From positions 22,630,001 through 22,694,000 of the forward strand of contig CM106585.1 of the NCBI GenBank assembly GCA_048013815.1: 64,000 nucleotides of DNA, in the 5' to 3' direction. This DNA is from Setoptus koraiensis (Eukaryota > Arthropoda). This document shows, piece by piece, positions 29,501-37,979 of the stretch. Numbering within the stretch: the first letter of the stretch is position 1; each line of letters begins with the position of its first letter. Below the pieces are notes generated by a model that worked only from the letters and a program-made list of their open reading frames with translations, ran no database searches and was not told the origin of the DNA. Made by a program: the position numbers and the translations under genes.

Positions 29501-32500
29501 TCTCGGTTGAATCGCAATACACAACAACAATGATATAATGAACTATAGCTATTTATAACTGTATAACTGTAACAGTGACCCAGTAGCTTGGCGAGTTTGC
29601 GCAAACACAGGCGACAAACGCAATCTCTTAAATAAAAGTTGTGAGATCATCTCACAGTCACATAGCGGGCAGAAAACAAAACAAAATAAAACAAAATAAA
29701 ATAAAATGAAATTCAGTGAGAGAATGGAGAGTCATAGTTTGTGCAGTAACTGTTTGTTGCGCAATACTTAAATGGCTGACTTAACTGTTTTTCAGAACAC
29801 TACTAGTTTTTATTTCAGCCACCATTAGTAGCAGTGTTGTGCTGCACTAAATGGCCCAAATGGTAACTGAAATAAAAACGCCATCTACAACTCGCTGGCT
29901 ACCTGTGGCCTAGCGACATTAGCGACTTTGTCCGTTCTTTGCTTCTTTTTTGGTCAGTTTACGCGCAATTGGTCGCTCTACCTGCGACAACTCACTTGGC
30001 CCTTTTTTGTGGCACCCACACAAAAGACAGCCAACATCGTCCAAAATATCTAAACAAATATCAATGCTGTGCTGGGCAAATTAAATACTCGCAATCCCAA
30101 TGCCTCCGATGAGTCAAGTGTCAAATTGACACTGTCAATTGAAAGTGTTAGCAATTAAACCGGCATTGACCAATTAACTAACCAATGTTCAATGTTATCT
30201 AACTAAATGTAAATCTCCATTGAATTCATGTCTGAATACATGTGTGTGCAGTCATCCGTCATTCGTCATGAGCTATAAATAATACGTATAAGTAGACTTT
30301 TCCTGAATGAATAGTGGCTTGTGATTGATTCATGAGGCGACTGTTGTTGTTCACAAATGAATACTTGCAAATGAATACTCGCGAATGAATACTCGCGAAT
30401 GAATACTCGCGAATGAATACTCGCGAATGAATACTCGCGAATGAATAGGAGAGAGCGACTTTTCTTTCCTTGTTCGGTCCGTTTGGCTAGGCCGACTAAA
30501 GGGACTAAATGCAAAAGCTAGCGCGAGAAGCGACAAAACGTCTGACACAGTTGGACGCAGCTAACTTGCAGCACGAGGCTTGTCACTTGTCAGCGAGTGG
30601 CAAAAAATAAACAAGCCTCTGCTTAGCATTACGTAACTGTCTTGTATTGTGAGATTTGCTAGTGAGAAAAAGTTTGATAAACAGCCATTCATGTTGTATT
30701 CATGAGTGAATTCTCTCAAATGCATGCAGGTCACACTTGTGCCGTTATTTTGAAATGGTCGCTAGTGAGAATGGCGCCCACAAGAAGACTCGGCCCGCGC
30801 ACTCGATGGCCCCAATGATGGTCCGTTTGTTAAGCCAATATCAGCAGTGGGGCTGCTTATTACTTATACTAAGTCACACATTATACATATATTCCATTAA
30901 TATGCAAATACGACTCGGTAATCTCTCTTTTTAGCTTACGATTGTGCTGCTTGCCGATACACACAAGCACCGTATATAAGGTTTGTGTCGGCGTGATCAA
31001 CAACGACACGGGCTCGGCGACAAAAAGCCACAGCTAAGCAATTTAGCGACATGCACAAGACAATATCTGGCTGTGCTCTGAGATATAAATCTAGATAAAA
31101 AGAACGAGAGCTTAGTGTTAAGTTCTGCAAGTTTAAGCAAAAGTTGGCCAAAGTCACCCCGCTCGAAAGTGTGGCGACTGGCTGGTTCGTGGTCAAAACT
31201 GGACAATTTCGTCGTTCATTTTTGTAGTTTTGTTTTCGTTTGTTTATTTGCCTTTATTTTCGTTTGCGAGCAACGAACGAGTCTCACAGTCTTATTGTGA
31301 ACATTGCATTTGGCTTTTATATTTACACACACTCGGCGATACAGAGGCGCCACATTAGATGACAACAAGTCGCCCGAAATGAATCTACAATGAGCCATTT
31401 ATAGACTCGTTGTAGACAGTGCAAACATACACAATAGGTAGATTACAATCTTCGTTATGCTGTTTATTAGGAGCATCTAGCGCTCACTCTTTGATACTAT
31501 CTGCTTGATATTATCTGTTTGATATTATCTCTACTATCGAAAAAAGAAGTGCTCTTGTTGGCGCGATGCAGCTTGGCATTGGCGTGCATACAACCATAGG
31601 TGACCTGTTATATATTATTATATTATTATTACTATTATTATCACTATTATTGTATTATTACTAGCACATTATTGCGGCCAATTACAAGCTCTGTTGTTGT
31701 TGTTGTTTTTTACTGTATATGCATATCATTAACAGGGTTCGGTTTTGTAACATTCGAAAACGAGGATGTCGTTGATAAAGTATGTGAAGTTCATTTCCAC
31801 GAGATCAATAGTAAAATGGTGAGTACACGAACAACACAAACATTTTAGCAAACATTCACTCGTTATGCTAATACCTGGATAGTGTCTGACAGTGTCTGAC
31901 AGTGTCAGTCAGCCAGCCAGTGAGACAGAAATGATCATTGATGATTATCATTGTTATACAATTGTTATGCAATATGCAGGTCGAATGTAAGAAGGCTCAA
32001 CCAAAAGAGGTGATGATGCCAGCTAACATTGTGCGACCCCGAGGCACCACAGGAAGGAGCCCCTATGGTAGGTTTTGAATAATCAACTCAGCTCAGCTCA
32101 ACTCAAGTCAACAAAACTCAACTTGACCTCAATCTGGCTTTTTGCAACTTTTGACAGCGACAATAAGCTCGCACTTATAGTTACAGTCGTATAATTGCTG
32201 TCTTATAATTGCTGTCGCCTCAACTTTAACTCTACGAAACTCTCAACTCCAACTCACTCTCCAATACTCACTAATGTGATAATTGAGTTTCAACAAAACT
32301 CGATTTACCCAGATTTACTCACTACTAAAAAGCCTCTTCTCTCTACATCGCCCCGTTAATTATAACCCGTCATCGTTTGTATCATTTGTGTCATTAGATT
32401 TAGTGTGGCCTTTAGGTTTAACTACTGCAGACGGTACAACACATCACCAAACAACTAACACTAACAATGATACGCAAAAGCAAACCATACTAACAAATGG

Positions 32501-35500
32501 CCAACTAAATCAGCTGATCAAGTCCGAAATGGCTATCTTCGCAGGTTTCTCTCCATATCCTGGTCCATACGGTCCAACTGGACGTGCAACTGGTTATCCG
32601 CCCGGTAGTTATCCGTTTGGCGCTTATCCACCATTTGCAGGTAAGTTCACTTTATCTCGTCTCATTGTCTCATTGTGTCTTGCATTGTATTGGACCTTAT
32701 AATTGTATCGCTTGCTATACTATAAACCTTATTCTGTATACCCTTGCATATTATTATGCTTTTGTCTCTGTTGTTATGTAACAGAGAAGCGAGCCAATCA
32801 GCAGCTATCATTGACACTTGCGTTGGTGGATATTGTTTGATGTTTGAATAGTTGTGTGAGAGAGGGACAGCTACACAATACAAGTGTTCTCGTCTGATTT
32901 ATAGATGCATACTGATGTATGCATAAATAATATATACGCGCCATATCGCACAGTATGGTTATATAATATAGACAGCATATGCATATACTATCTACATGGA
33001 GTGTACTTGTCATACTGGCGGGCTAGTTATGTTGCCGTTACCGCGCCACTACAATCAATAACGGTCCGGCCAGCAAAAGTATGGAAAAGAAGGGGCCCAA
33101 ACCTGGCCTCGGGCCATAATAAGTGCCTAATAGGGGGCGTTGTGTATGGTTGTAGTTGGTTGTGTGTGGTTGTGCATGGTTGTGCATGGTTGTATATGGT
33201 GGCACGTGGTGGGCAAGAGTGGAAACACAATGATTGCTCATGATGGCAAGCACGTGTACTGACAACGTAGAGAACGTAGAGAACGTAGAGAACGTAGAGA
33301 ACGTAGAGAACGTAGAGAACATGGAGAATACAACACACACAACGGTGATTTCTCCACAAGACTCATTCTGTTTTTTTTTTTGTAGAGAAATTCTCCTTTT
33401 GGCCATCCCAATTTGGCGCCTCAATTGAAATTGAATTTAATTCGCTCCAGTAAACTCATAACTGTCTTCAAACTTGTAAGTTACTAGCGCTGTCAGCTGT
33501 TCAGCTGCTCAACTGCGATCCGATTGGCCCGGCTGGCTCACAGAGACAAGTGACACTGGTGAGGCATAGAGTTTAGCCGGTGTCGGCCGGCCAGCCGGCC
33601 GGCAAGCAGTGATAAGTTTGTGAGTGAGAGCGTGAGATAAGAAAGAAAAAATTTTTATCCTTACAAGGATAAAAATTGGCACACAAATAGATGATGATGG
33701 GCACAGTTAACATGAATGAATGACCACGAGATTTGTGGCCACTTGCGTGAACCATTCTCTCTATTGAGACACCATAACGACCAACCATCATATACAGCCG
33801 CGTGCAGCACACATATAGCACATATAGCACATATAGCACACATAGCGCATATAGCACGTATAGCACATGTGGCACATAAAGGCGAGCTTGTTGACCGACA
33901 AACAGCCAGCAAGCCAGCACAGCCCACGCCAACAACAATGGCACTGGTGACCGGAAGTGGTCAGTGGTGCTTCACTTCAGGCTGGTCAGTTGCTGGTCTG
34001 GTGTTACTGTCACTGGCACTGCCACTGTTGACTACTGACCAATGGCCACTGTCACTGACACATTGTTGTTGGTTGGCTGGCACGAGCTTTCTCGCTCTCT
34101 CGCTCTCGTGTCCGTCCGCATGTTTGTCCGCTGTGTCCGCTGTGTCCAGTGCATGCTGACGTGTTTGCGTGCTGCTCGTTGTTAGGTTTGGCACAACAAC
34201 AACAACAACAACAATGCCACCATTACACGGCCAACAGTTAGCGCGTGCAGTTGCGCGCGTTTAGCGTGAATATGGAATCACAAGTGTGCGCAAATGTCGC
34301 TAGGCACACAATTGTCCCTGTTGGTTGCTTGCGAGTCACAAGTTGTGAGCAGTTGTGAGCAGTTGTGAGGCTGTGAGAAAGCGCCCAAATATGTCATGTG
34401 TGTCGGCGTTGTTGTTGTGCCTGGCCGCTGCTGGAATATATGTGAATATGCGAGCATGTGAGCATGTGAATATCAACATAAGCGCCCGATTGATAATGAT
34501 CGACACACACAAACAAACAACAAAGGCCACTTGACAAAAGCATAACTCACGCTGCTCATTTATATGTGGCGCAGACTGCACATGTTATGTAACTGGCGCC
34601 ACGCATAACTTGCCGCTTATAACTTGTCGTTACGCAATTCTTTTGGCATGCAAATTTTGCTCGTTGCCAGTGCGACCAACAGTGCAAAATATTCGACTTG
34701 TTGTTGTTGTCGTCGTGGTCGTGGTCGTCAAACGCAATCGATGGTGCAAAACAAGTTGTTGTCTGTTGGACAATTTACAGACAAACTTTAAATGAAACAA
34801 CAACTGCTGCTGTTGTCGCTCAAGTGTCAACTCTGTCCATCTGCACCTGACACTGGCCTTGTTGGCGCTGTTGCTGTTGTTGTTGATGGCGCTAAAGAGA
34901 CGCCATTGGCTCATTTATGTGGCTCATTGTTCCTATATTAATGCTGATAACTCGCCCACTTCAGCCATAAACGCGCTGCGTTTATTTCGCCAGAAAAGTC
35001 TCGCTCTCTCCCCGTCTGGCCATTTCTGCCTTGCCGTGGCCTCACTGTGGCTCCGCTGCGGGCTCTCGACCAGTGTGAGACCAGCGCGAGACCAGCCCGA
35101 CGCCAGCGCGAGAGCAACGCGAGAGCAACGCGAAACCAGCGCGACGCCAGCGCGACACCAAGGCGAGACCAGTGTGAGATAATTCTAATCTGAGCTGGCC
35201 CCTTGGCTCGGATTCGCTGGCTGTTCGAGTGTTGGCCTAATGTTCAATCGTAAATCATTAATGGTATCATCATAATGGTTACTGTGCCGCGCACGACACA
35301 ACGACCAGCGAGCTGGCCGCTTTTTCTCGTTCAACTGTGCGCCACTTTTTTGCTGGGGCCAGGCGAAAGAGAAAAAAAAAACAGAAAATCCCTGGCCCCA
35401 GTGCGTGTGTGTGTGTGTGTGTCTGTGCTTGATGAGGCACCATTAAATTGAGAATTCACAAAGAGATTGTGCCTGAATGAGCGCACAGATTTACACATGA

Positions 35501-36166
35501 AAGGTCAGAGCAAACCCATTGATACACATTGAGTGTGGCCTGTAATTAGCGGGCCAGATCGGTGCGCCACAGCTACACTAGCCAGCTCGACGCCAACTAG
35601 ATCATCAATATTGTAACTCGACTCAATTTGATGCTACGGCCAGCACCATTGACCACTTGCTGTTTGTCCGTCAGTCCGTTTGTGCGTCCGTCGTTTGTTC
35701 CATTGTTTGTTTGTTTGTCTCTTTGGTCATTTGCCAGGTTGCTAGGTGTTGTTGTCGTTTGTTTGTATGATTCCCAAAAGTACACAACACTTGCCCGTTA
35801 TTTGGCCGCCAATAAAGCGCAACCAAATGGCTGCAACGTAAGTGCAGATAGAGACACCAGCCTTTCAGTCAAGCCACTAGAGCGTCATTAGCGATTTGCA
35901 AGGCGCAACAAGATCATCATCACCATACCAGCAATGCTAAAATGGCATCAGTTAAATGCTGTTGTATCATTTTTTGAATCATTTTCAACCATTTTAAATC
36001 ATTTTGTTTCCATTATTTTGTTTTATTTTATTTTGTTTTGCCATTAACCACTATACATTTATATATACACACATATACTGTTAGTTTAGACGCTCTCTAT
36101 CCTTTGACACCATGGGGATTCCCCATTATCTGGCCACCATCCACAACCATAAGCAGCCATTTATAG
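4779..36166 (+). CDS. msi/Rbp6: Musashi/Rbp6-family RNA-binding protein (whole gene, 10 exons)
   Basis: This is a two-RRM RNA-binding protein of the Musashi family, which binds UAG-containing 3'UTR elements and controls translation in the cytoplasm of neural and stem cells. Joining the exons at 4779-5442, 5580-5661, 6648-6732, 7175-7216, 12670-12762, 13126-13174, 31736-31818, 31980-32067 and 32398-32640 keeps one frame throughout with GT-AG borders. Residues 1-207 are Ser/His/Asn/Gln-rich. RRM1 (about 208-285) has RNP2 MFIGGL and RNP1 [11 protein letters not shown]2 (about 297-375) has VFVGGL and RGFGFVTF, followed by the family signature [19 protein letters not shown]. The C-terminal part is Gly/Pro/Tyr-rich. 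The last exon (36090-36166) is tentative, and the product would be about 501 residues. A start 36 codons upstream is in frame but poorer. Intron 6 is 18.6 kb. Whether the orthologue is msi or Rbp6 was not resolved. Confidence 0.88.
5580..5661 (+). CDS. msi/Rbp6: Musashi exon 2 (RRM1 middle)
   Basis: It encodes [20 protein letters not shown] and ends in TTRRSR before donor AG/GTGAGT. The acceptor is ACATAG/A. It enters in phase 1 and leaves in phase 2, so the first Arg of RNP1 is split. It matches helix 1 and strand 2 of Musashi RRM1. Confidence 0.92.
5662..6647 (+). other. Musashi intron 2
   Basis: A 986-bp GT-AG intron. It is AT-rich, with a TATATA run at about 6578-6606 just before the acceptor ACACCAG. 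I see no nested gene. Confidence 0.85.
6648..6732 (+). CDS. msi/Rbp6: Musashi exon 3 (RRM1 RNP1)
   Basis: It encodes RGFGFVTF, then [20 protein letters not shown], ending in K before GTGAGT at phase 0. This contains the RNP1 octamer whose aromatic residues stack on RNA bases. Confidence 0.93.
6733..7174 (+). other. Musashi intron 3
   Basis: A 442-bp phase-0 intron with donor GTGAGT and acceptor CTCTAATAG. No gene or notable repeat is visible. Confidence 0.85.
7175..7216 (+). CDS. msi/Rbp6: Musashi exon 4 (RRM1 end and linker)
   Basis: A 14-codon exon, [14 protein letters not shown], bounded by AG and GTAAGT at phase 0. IDPK.AFP is the RNP-flanking signature found in all Musashi proteins between RRM1 and the inter-RRM linker. 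Confidence 0.93.
9151..9192. repeat. Minisatellite, 14-bp unit x3
   Basis: Three exact copies of CGATACTCGCTCGC, preceded by a degenerate partial copy. Confidence 0.9.
9846..9910. repeat. Minisatellite, 14-bp unit x4.6
   Basis: Direct tandem copies of AGCCCCTCTCACAG, nearly without divergence, which suggests recent expansion. Confidence 0.9.
10587..10684. repeat. Minisatellite, 14-bp unit x7
   Basis: Seven tandem copies of CGACAGCCAACAAC; only the last copy is altered. The CCAACAAC core recurs in arrays at 17808-17872, 19721-19850 and 51034-51103. Confidence 0.92.
11631..11745. repeat. Compound minisatellite (10-bp then 12-bp units)
   Basis: About six copies of a degenerate 10-bp unit, ACCAGCCCGA-like, pass directly into about four and a half copies of a 12-bp unit, ACACCGGACAAA-like. 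Confidence 0.8.
12670..12762 (+). CDS. msi/Rbp6: Musashi exon 5 (RRM2 start)
   Basis: It encodes [18 protein letters not shown] followed by [13 protein letters not shown]: the conserved linker and RNP2 (VFVGGL) of RRM2. Phase 0 at both ends; acceptor TTGTAG, donor GTGAGT. Confidence 0.93.
12763..13125 (+). other. Musashi intron 5
   Basis: A 363-bp phase-0 intron between the two RRM2 exons. No additional feature is seen. Confidence 0.85.
13126..13174 (+). CDS. msi/Rbp6: Musashi exon 6 (RRM2 middle)
   Basis: It encodes [16 protein letters not shown] plus the first base of a Gly codon, bounded by TTTAG and [25 protein letters not shown] is nearly invariant in Musashi. The following 18.6-kb intron cuts RNP1 of RRM2 between RG and FGFVTF. 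Confidence 0.93.
13267..13331. repeat. Cluster of short inverted repeats
   Basis: It contains TTACGTAA (13267), then an 11-bp inverted pair ACATTTAAAGG/CCTTTAAATGT with an 8-base loop, then CCGTTACGTGTAACGG, itself a near palindrome. The cluster can fold into stacked hairpins. Function is unknown. Confidence 0.7.
13823..13866. repeat. Perfect 44-bp palindrome
   Basis: The left arm begins CTACATAATGTGCGCGTG and is matched base for base by its reverse complement on the right, with no spacer. The centre is GTTACGTAAC. It can form a 22-bp cruciform, or a hairpin in the intron transcript. Confidence 0.95.
14715..14820. repeat. 10-bp minisatellite followed by TGATG repeats
   Basis: Degenerate copies of GCGATGCCGA run into several GTGAT units. 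Two TTATGTAA octamers lie just upstream (14664 and 14678). Confidence 0.75.
15978..16062. repeat. Minisatellite, 17-bp unit x5
   Basis: Five copies of a unit containing TATTCACATGCCGG, with starts spaced exactly 17 bp apart and a few substitutions in the outer copies. Confidence 0.85.
16113..16152. repeat. CCCGAG hexamer array
   Basis: A run of CCCGAG/CCCGCG hexamers, read as alternating Pro-Glu or Ala-Arg in neighbouring frames. It is a simple repeat, not a coding sequence. Confidence 0.8.
16199..16250. repeat. CACGTCA-type tandem motif
   Basis: Repeated GTCACGTCA units, each carrying a TGACGT half-site on one strand (CRE/ATF-like). The array is short and degenerate. A regulatory role is inference. 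Confidence 0.6.
17808..17872. repeat. Minisatellite, 21-bp unit x3
   Basis: Three copies of CGACAGCCAACAAC extended by CGACGAC; the last copy has a changed base. It shares its 14-bp core with the array at 10587-10684. Confidence 0.85.
19412..19452. repeat. (AC)n microsatellite
   Basis: About 20 uninterrupted AC dinucleotides. Confidence 0.97.
19721..19850. repeat. Minisatellite, 10-bp unit x13
   Basis: Thirteen copies of CCGCCAACAG with drift toward CCGACAACAA at the right end. It belongs to the CAACA-cored array family of this window. Confidence 0.9.
21808..21880. repeat. Minisatellite, 12-bp unit x6
   Basis: Copies of GCAGTAGCCAGC and GCACAGTGGCGG variants in tandem. Confidence 0.8.
22829..22930. 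repeat. CAACAG/CAGCAA microsatellite
   Basis: About 100 bp of CAA and CAG triplets. It yields long poly-Asn/Ser/Thr or Leu frames on either strand; no family homology is apparent and it sits in an intron. Confidence 0.9.
24042..24086. repeat. (TG)n microsatellite
   Basis: About 22 uninterrupted TG dinucleotides. Confidence 0.97.
26473..26524. repeat. (TG)n microsatellite
   Basis: About 26 TG dinucleotides, followed 150 bp later by a CAACAG-rich stretch (26681-26766). Confidence 0.97.
27041..27108. repeat. Minisatellite, 10-bp unit x7
   Basis: Tandem copies of TGCACCGTTC with TGCACCGCTC variants at every third copy, a higher-order 30-bp pattern. Confidence 0.88.
28617..28711. repeat. GTT/GTC-rich microsatellite
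   Basis: TTG triplets interrupted by TGTCGC motifs. Confidence 0.85.
28903..29030. repeat. Minisatellite, 11-bp unit
   Basis: Units of GGCCTCTAGTC (five near-exact copies) grade into GGCCCCCAATA and GGCCTCCAGTT variants: about 11 copies, ageing left to right. Confidence 0.85.
29806..29879 (+). repeat. Long stem-loop (19 of 21 bp paired)
   Basis: The arms 29806-29826 and 29859-29879 are reverse complements at 19 of 21 positions, separated by 32 bases that can pair further (GCAG with CTGC). Size and shape resemble a pre-miRNA or a tiny inverted-repeat element, but there is no flanking target duplication. It lies on the sense strand of Musashi intron 6. Confidence 0.7.
30359..30449. repeat. 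Minisatellite, 14-bp unit x6.5
   Basis: Near-identical copies of GAATACTCGCGAAT; only the first copy is diverged. Confidence 0.92.
31736..31818 (+). CDS. msi/Rbp6: Musashi exon 7 (RRM2 RNP1)
   Basis: It completes the split Gly and encodes [20 protein letters not shown] and HEINSKM before GTGAGT. This is RNP1 and helix 2 of RRM2, diagnostic for Musashi. Entry phase 1, exit phase 0. Confidence 0.94.
31980..32067 (+). CDS. msi/Rbp6: Musashi exon 8 (post-RRM signature)
   Basis: It encodes [18 protein letters not shown] followed by [11 protein letters not shown] and one base of the next codon. The family motif [12 protein letters not shown] ends RRM2. Acceptor ATGCAG, donor GTAGGT. Confidence 0.93.
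32068..32397 (+). other. Musashi intron 8
   Basis: A 330-bp phase-1 intron with a pyrimidine-rich 3' end and acceptor TCATTAG. Nothing else is visible. Confidence 0.8.
32398..32640 (+). CDS. msi/Rbp6: Musashi exon 9 (Gly/Pro/Tyr-rich C-terminal region)
   Basis: It encodes [13 protein letters not shown], a polar Thr/Asn/Gln stretch, then [20 protein letters not shown] and GAYPPFA, ending TTTGCAG/GTAAGT in phase 1. The VWPLG..TTADG and Tyr/Pro-rich composition fit arthropod Rbp6-type Musashi. An internal CGCAG/GTTTC at about 32544 could serve as an alternative acceptor or donor and split the exon. Confidence 0.85.
33264..33330. repeat. Minisatellite, 9-bp unit x7
   Basis: Tandem AACGTAGAG units, the last one altered. 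Confidence 0.9.
33650..33677. repeat. Perfect 13-bp inverted repeat, 2-base loop
   Basis: AATTTTTATCCTT and its exact reverse complement, separated by AC. Followed by no U-tract or gene end, so a terminator role is not supported. Confidence 0.85.
33811..33875. repeat. Minisatellite, 9-bp unit x7
   Basis: Degenerate copies of ATAGCACAT. Confidence 0.85.
36090..36166 (+). CDS. msi/Rbp6: Candidate Musashi last exon
   Basis: After the acceptor TTAGTTTAG, the phase-1 frame left by exon 9 reads [20 protein letters not shown] then ISSHL and a stop. Correct phase, an aromatic/Pro-rich sequence like the Musashi C-terminus and an AATAAA at about 37027 support it as a terminal exon with an 0.9-kb 3'UTR. 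The peptide is short and I cannot confirm it against an orthologue. Confidence 0.45.
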
Positions 36167-36610
36167 CTGTAGCTGTAATTGAAGCCCTTTATTTATACCA
36201 TATCCTCCATGTCCCTTATTCTTTCTTAAACGATATTCCCTTATTTTTCGTTTTTACATAATCTCCACTCGCCCTGCCTAAATCACCGCCATCATTAATG
36301 TTTGAATTGTCACAACGTCGCACTGTTCATTGGTCTCAATGCGACCATTCTTCGCGCCATTAATAACCATAACGAATATAAACGACGACCATTCCATAAT
36401 TAATTTATGGCATTACGACACTCACCAACTAAAACTTTCGCAATTGAAACAATTATACAATGGTATCAATTGAGAACAATCGATCGACACGACATTACAT
36501 TAACACCACAAATCAACAACTACAACCAACAACGACCAACAACAATAATCATTCTAATTCTAACTATTGATAATGGACATTACATAATACACATGCCACA
36601 ATCCCACGAT

Positions 36611-36622
36611 GCCATCTAGTGG
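36611..36622 (-). promoter_or_regulatory. CTCF-consensus match
   Basis: GCCATCTAGTGG is an exact reverse-strand match to the CTCF core CCASYAGRKGGC. It lies in the probable Musashi 3'UTR, near the switch from the large repeat-rich gene to the compact gene cluster. Insulator function is inferred. Confidence 0.45.
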
Positions 36623-37080
36623 TCAATTTAGAATGAACGAATCATCATGGTGGTGGTAACAAATTGGACGGAAATCATTACGTTATATACATCTATATAT
36701 ATCTGGCTCAACAAAAGACCCCTCCTTCTTAACCTTGGTTTGTCATGACGCACATGCACTCTCGTCGTTTTCGGAGATCCATTTAGACGCCCATTGGAAT
36801 ACTCCACAGAAACCGTTATAATAATTGTCTTCGTTGACGGTTGTGTTTGCGTTGATTGATGAAATGACACAAGTTTAAGCCTGAACCATACTATAGTGCC
36901 GCCACTACAACTGAAAAACCCATTGAAATACGAAATAGATTTAGTTCGTCTTCTAGCCGATATTGACAACCACTAACAGAAACAGATGCGACGAACATAA
37001 ACACACTACGTGTTTTGCAACTGGTCACCGATCTTAAATAAAATCTAACAAATCTGTAAAAGAAGGAGAGACAGTTGTGT

Positions 37081-37145
37081 CTCGAGACAGAGAGAGAGAG
37101 AGAGAAAGAGAGAGAATGAGAGATAGAGAGAAAGAGAGAGGGGGA
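37081..37145. repeat. GA-rich low-complexity tract
   Basis: GAGA runs interrupted by A and T, just downstream of a possible polyadenylation signal. Confidence 0.85.
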
Positions 37146-37483
37146 GATAAAAGAAACTCCCTGGGTGAGATGATTTGCTCAATGACTCTAAACATCATTA
37201 TTTAAAATATACAAACCAATCAAACAAAAATTTACAACAATATGCCTAAACTTACACACATCCTTACTGACATGGAATGATGATGATAGCGGCAACTATA
37301 ATATATACAACAACAATAATATATTCAACAATAATAAACATACGCACTATGATAATGTTCATCAACATCGCAACACTGCACCAAGTATCACTTTTCCTAC
37401 TTTTCATTATTATTTTAAATTATTATTTCCTTTTGTTTTGTTCTTATTCCGCCTATGTTGTCATGACTCACCCATACATAACC

Positions 37484-37521
37484 CGTGTCAACTTGGTTAT
37501 AAAACTAACCAAGTCGACACG
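37484..37521. repeat. 16-bp inverted repeat with 6-base loop
   Basis: CGTGTCAACTTGGTTA pairs with the downstream arm at 37506-37521 with one G-T wobble, and one more C-G pair extends it. It could form a stable RNA hairpin. Confidence 0.75.
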
Positions 37522-37875
37522 GATACCATGATACAGATAACAGATACATCCGGTCCAGCTCCCCAATGAACCAAGTTTAATTGGTCAGTGGCGAGATGGG
37601 TGATTTTGTTAGTCGTCCATTATTGTAGTAGAGCTTGGATAGCTGAGCAACAGGTAATAGTGACCTTTTGGATATTCAATAGTCATTGATTGTAAACTCA
37701 TTCGATACTCACCCTGTTCTTTGGCTCTCATTGAAATCAGACCACAACTATTGATTGTAGTGTTGATACTATTGACGTAACCGTTGTCACAAAGAAACTA
37801 ATTATAACTATCTCCCTTTGTTTCCATATATCTATCTGAATCACTTGCTCGTAACAAACCAATTATATAAATTAG

Positions 37876-37979
37876 TTGATATGGTGAATCATAGACACCA
37901 AACACCTCCACCGTTATTGACACAAACTTTGCCAGGTAAACAATATTACCAATCACCACCACAAATGATGATGTTCTAA
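37876..37979 (+). CDS. Possible alternative Musashi 3' exon A
   Basis: After ATAAATTAG the phase-1 frame reads VDMVNHRHQTPPPLLTQTLP then GKQYYQSPPQMMMF and a stop. A donor-like CCAG/GTAAAC inside it is also phase 1. The phase fits exon 9 and the Pro/Gln/His composition is coding-like. No homology is established; it could also be non-coding. Confidence 0.3.

Larger units (their letters stand above)
13175..31735 (+). other. Musashi intron 6 (18.6 kb)
   Basis: A phase-1 intron with donor GTAAGT and acceptor TTAACAG. It is GC-richer than the right half of the window, especially 14-26 kb, and loaded with minisatellites, CA/TG and CAACAG microsatellites, most of the TTACGTAA and GGGGCCCC palindromes, a 44-bp perfect palindrome (13823-13866) and a long hairpin (29806-29879). 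Several open frames above 200 codons exist on both strands, but all are low-complexity or composition-driven. I find no nested protein gene; an intronic non-coding RNA cannot be excluded. Confidence 0.8.
32641..36089 (+). other. Musashi intron 9 (tentative)
   Basis: 3.4 kb between exon 9 and the proposed last exon. It contains 9-bp arrays (33264-33330, 33811-33875), an inverted repeat at 33650-33677 and a degenerate GC-rich array near 35080-35180. A possible extra exon near 33385-33453 (after a T-run and TAG) would give a short tail ending in a stop; I could not decide whether it is used. Confidence 0.5.

Noticed and set aside
35739-35839. Exon-like stretch between CCAG and GTAAGT in Musashi intron 9
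   Set aside because: Its only open phase does not match the phase-1 end of exon 9, and the peptide shows no similarity to Musashi.
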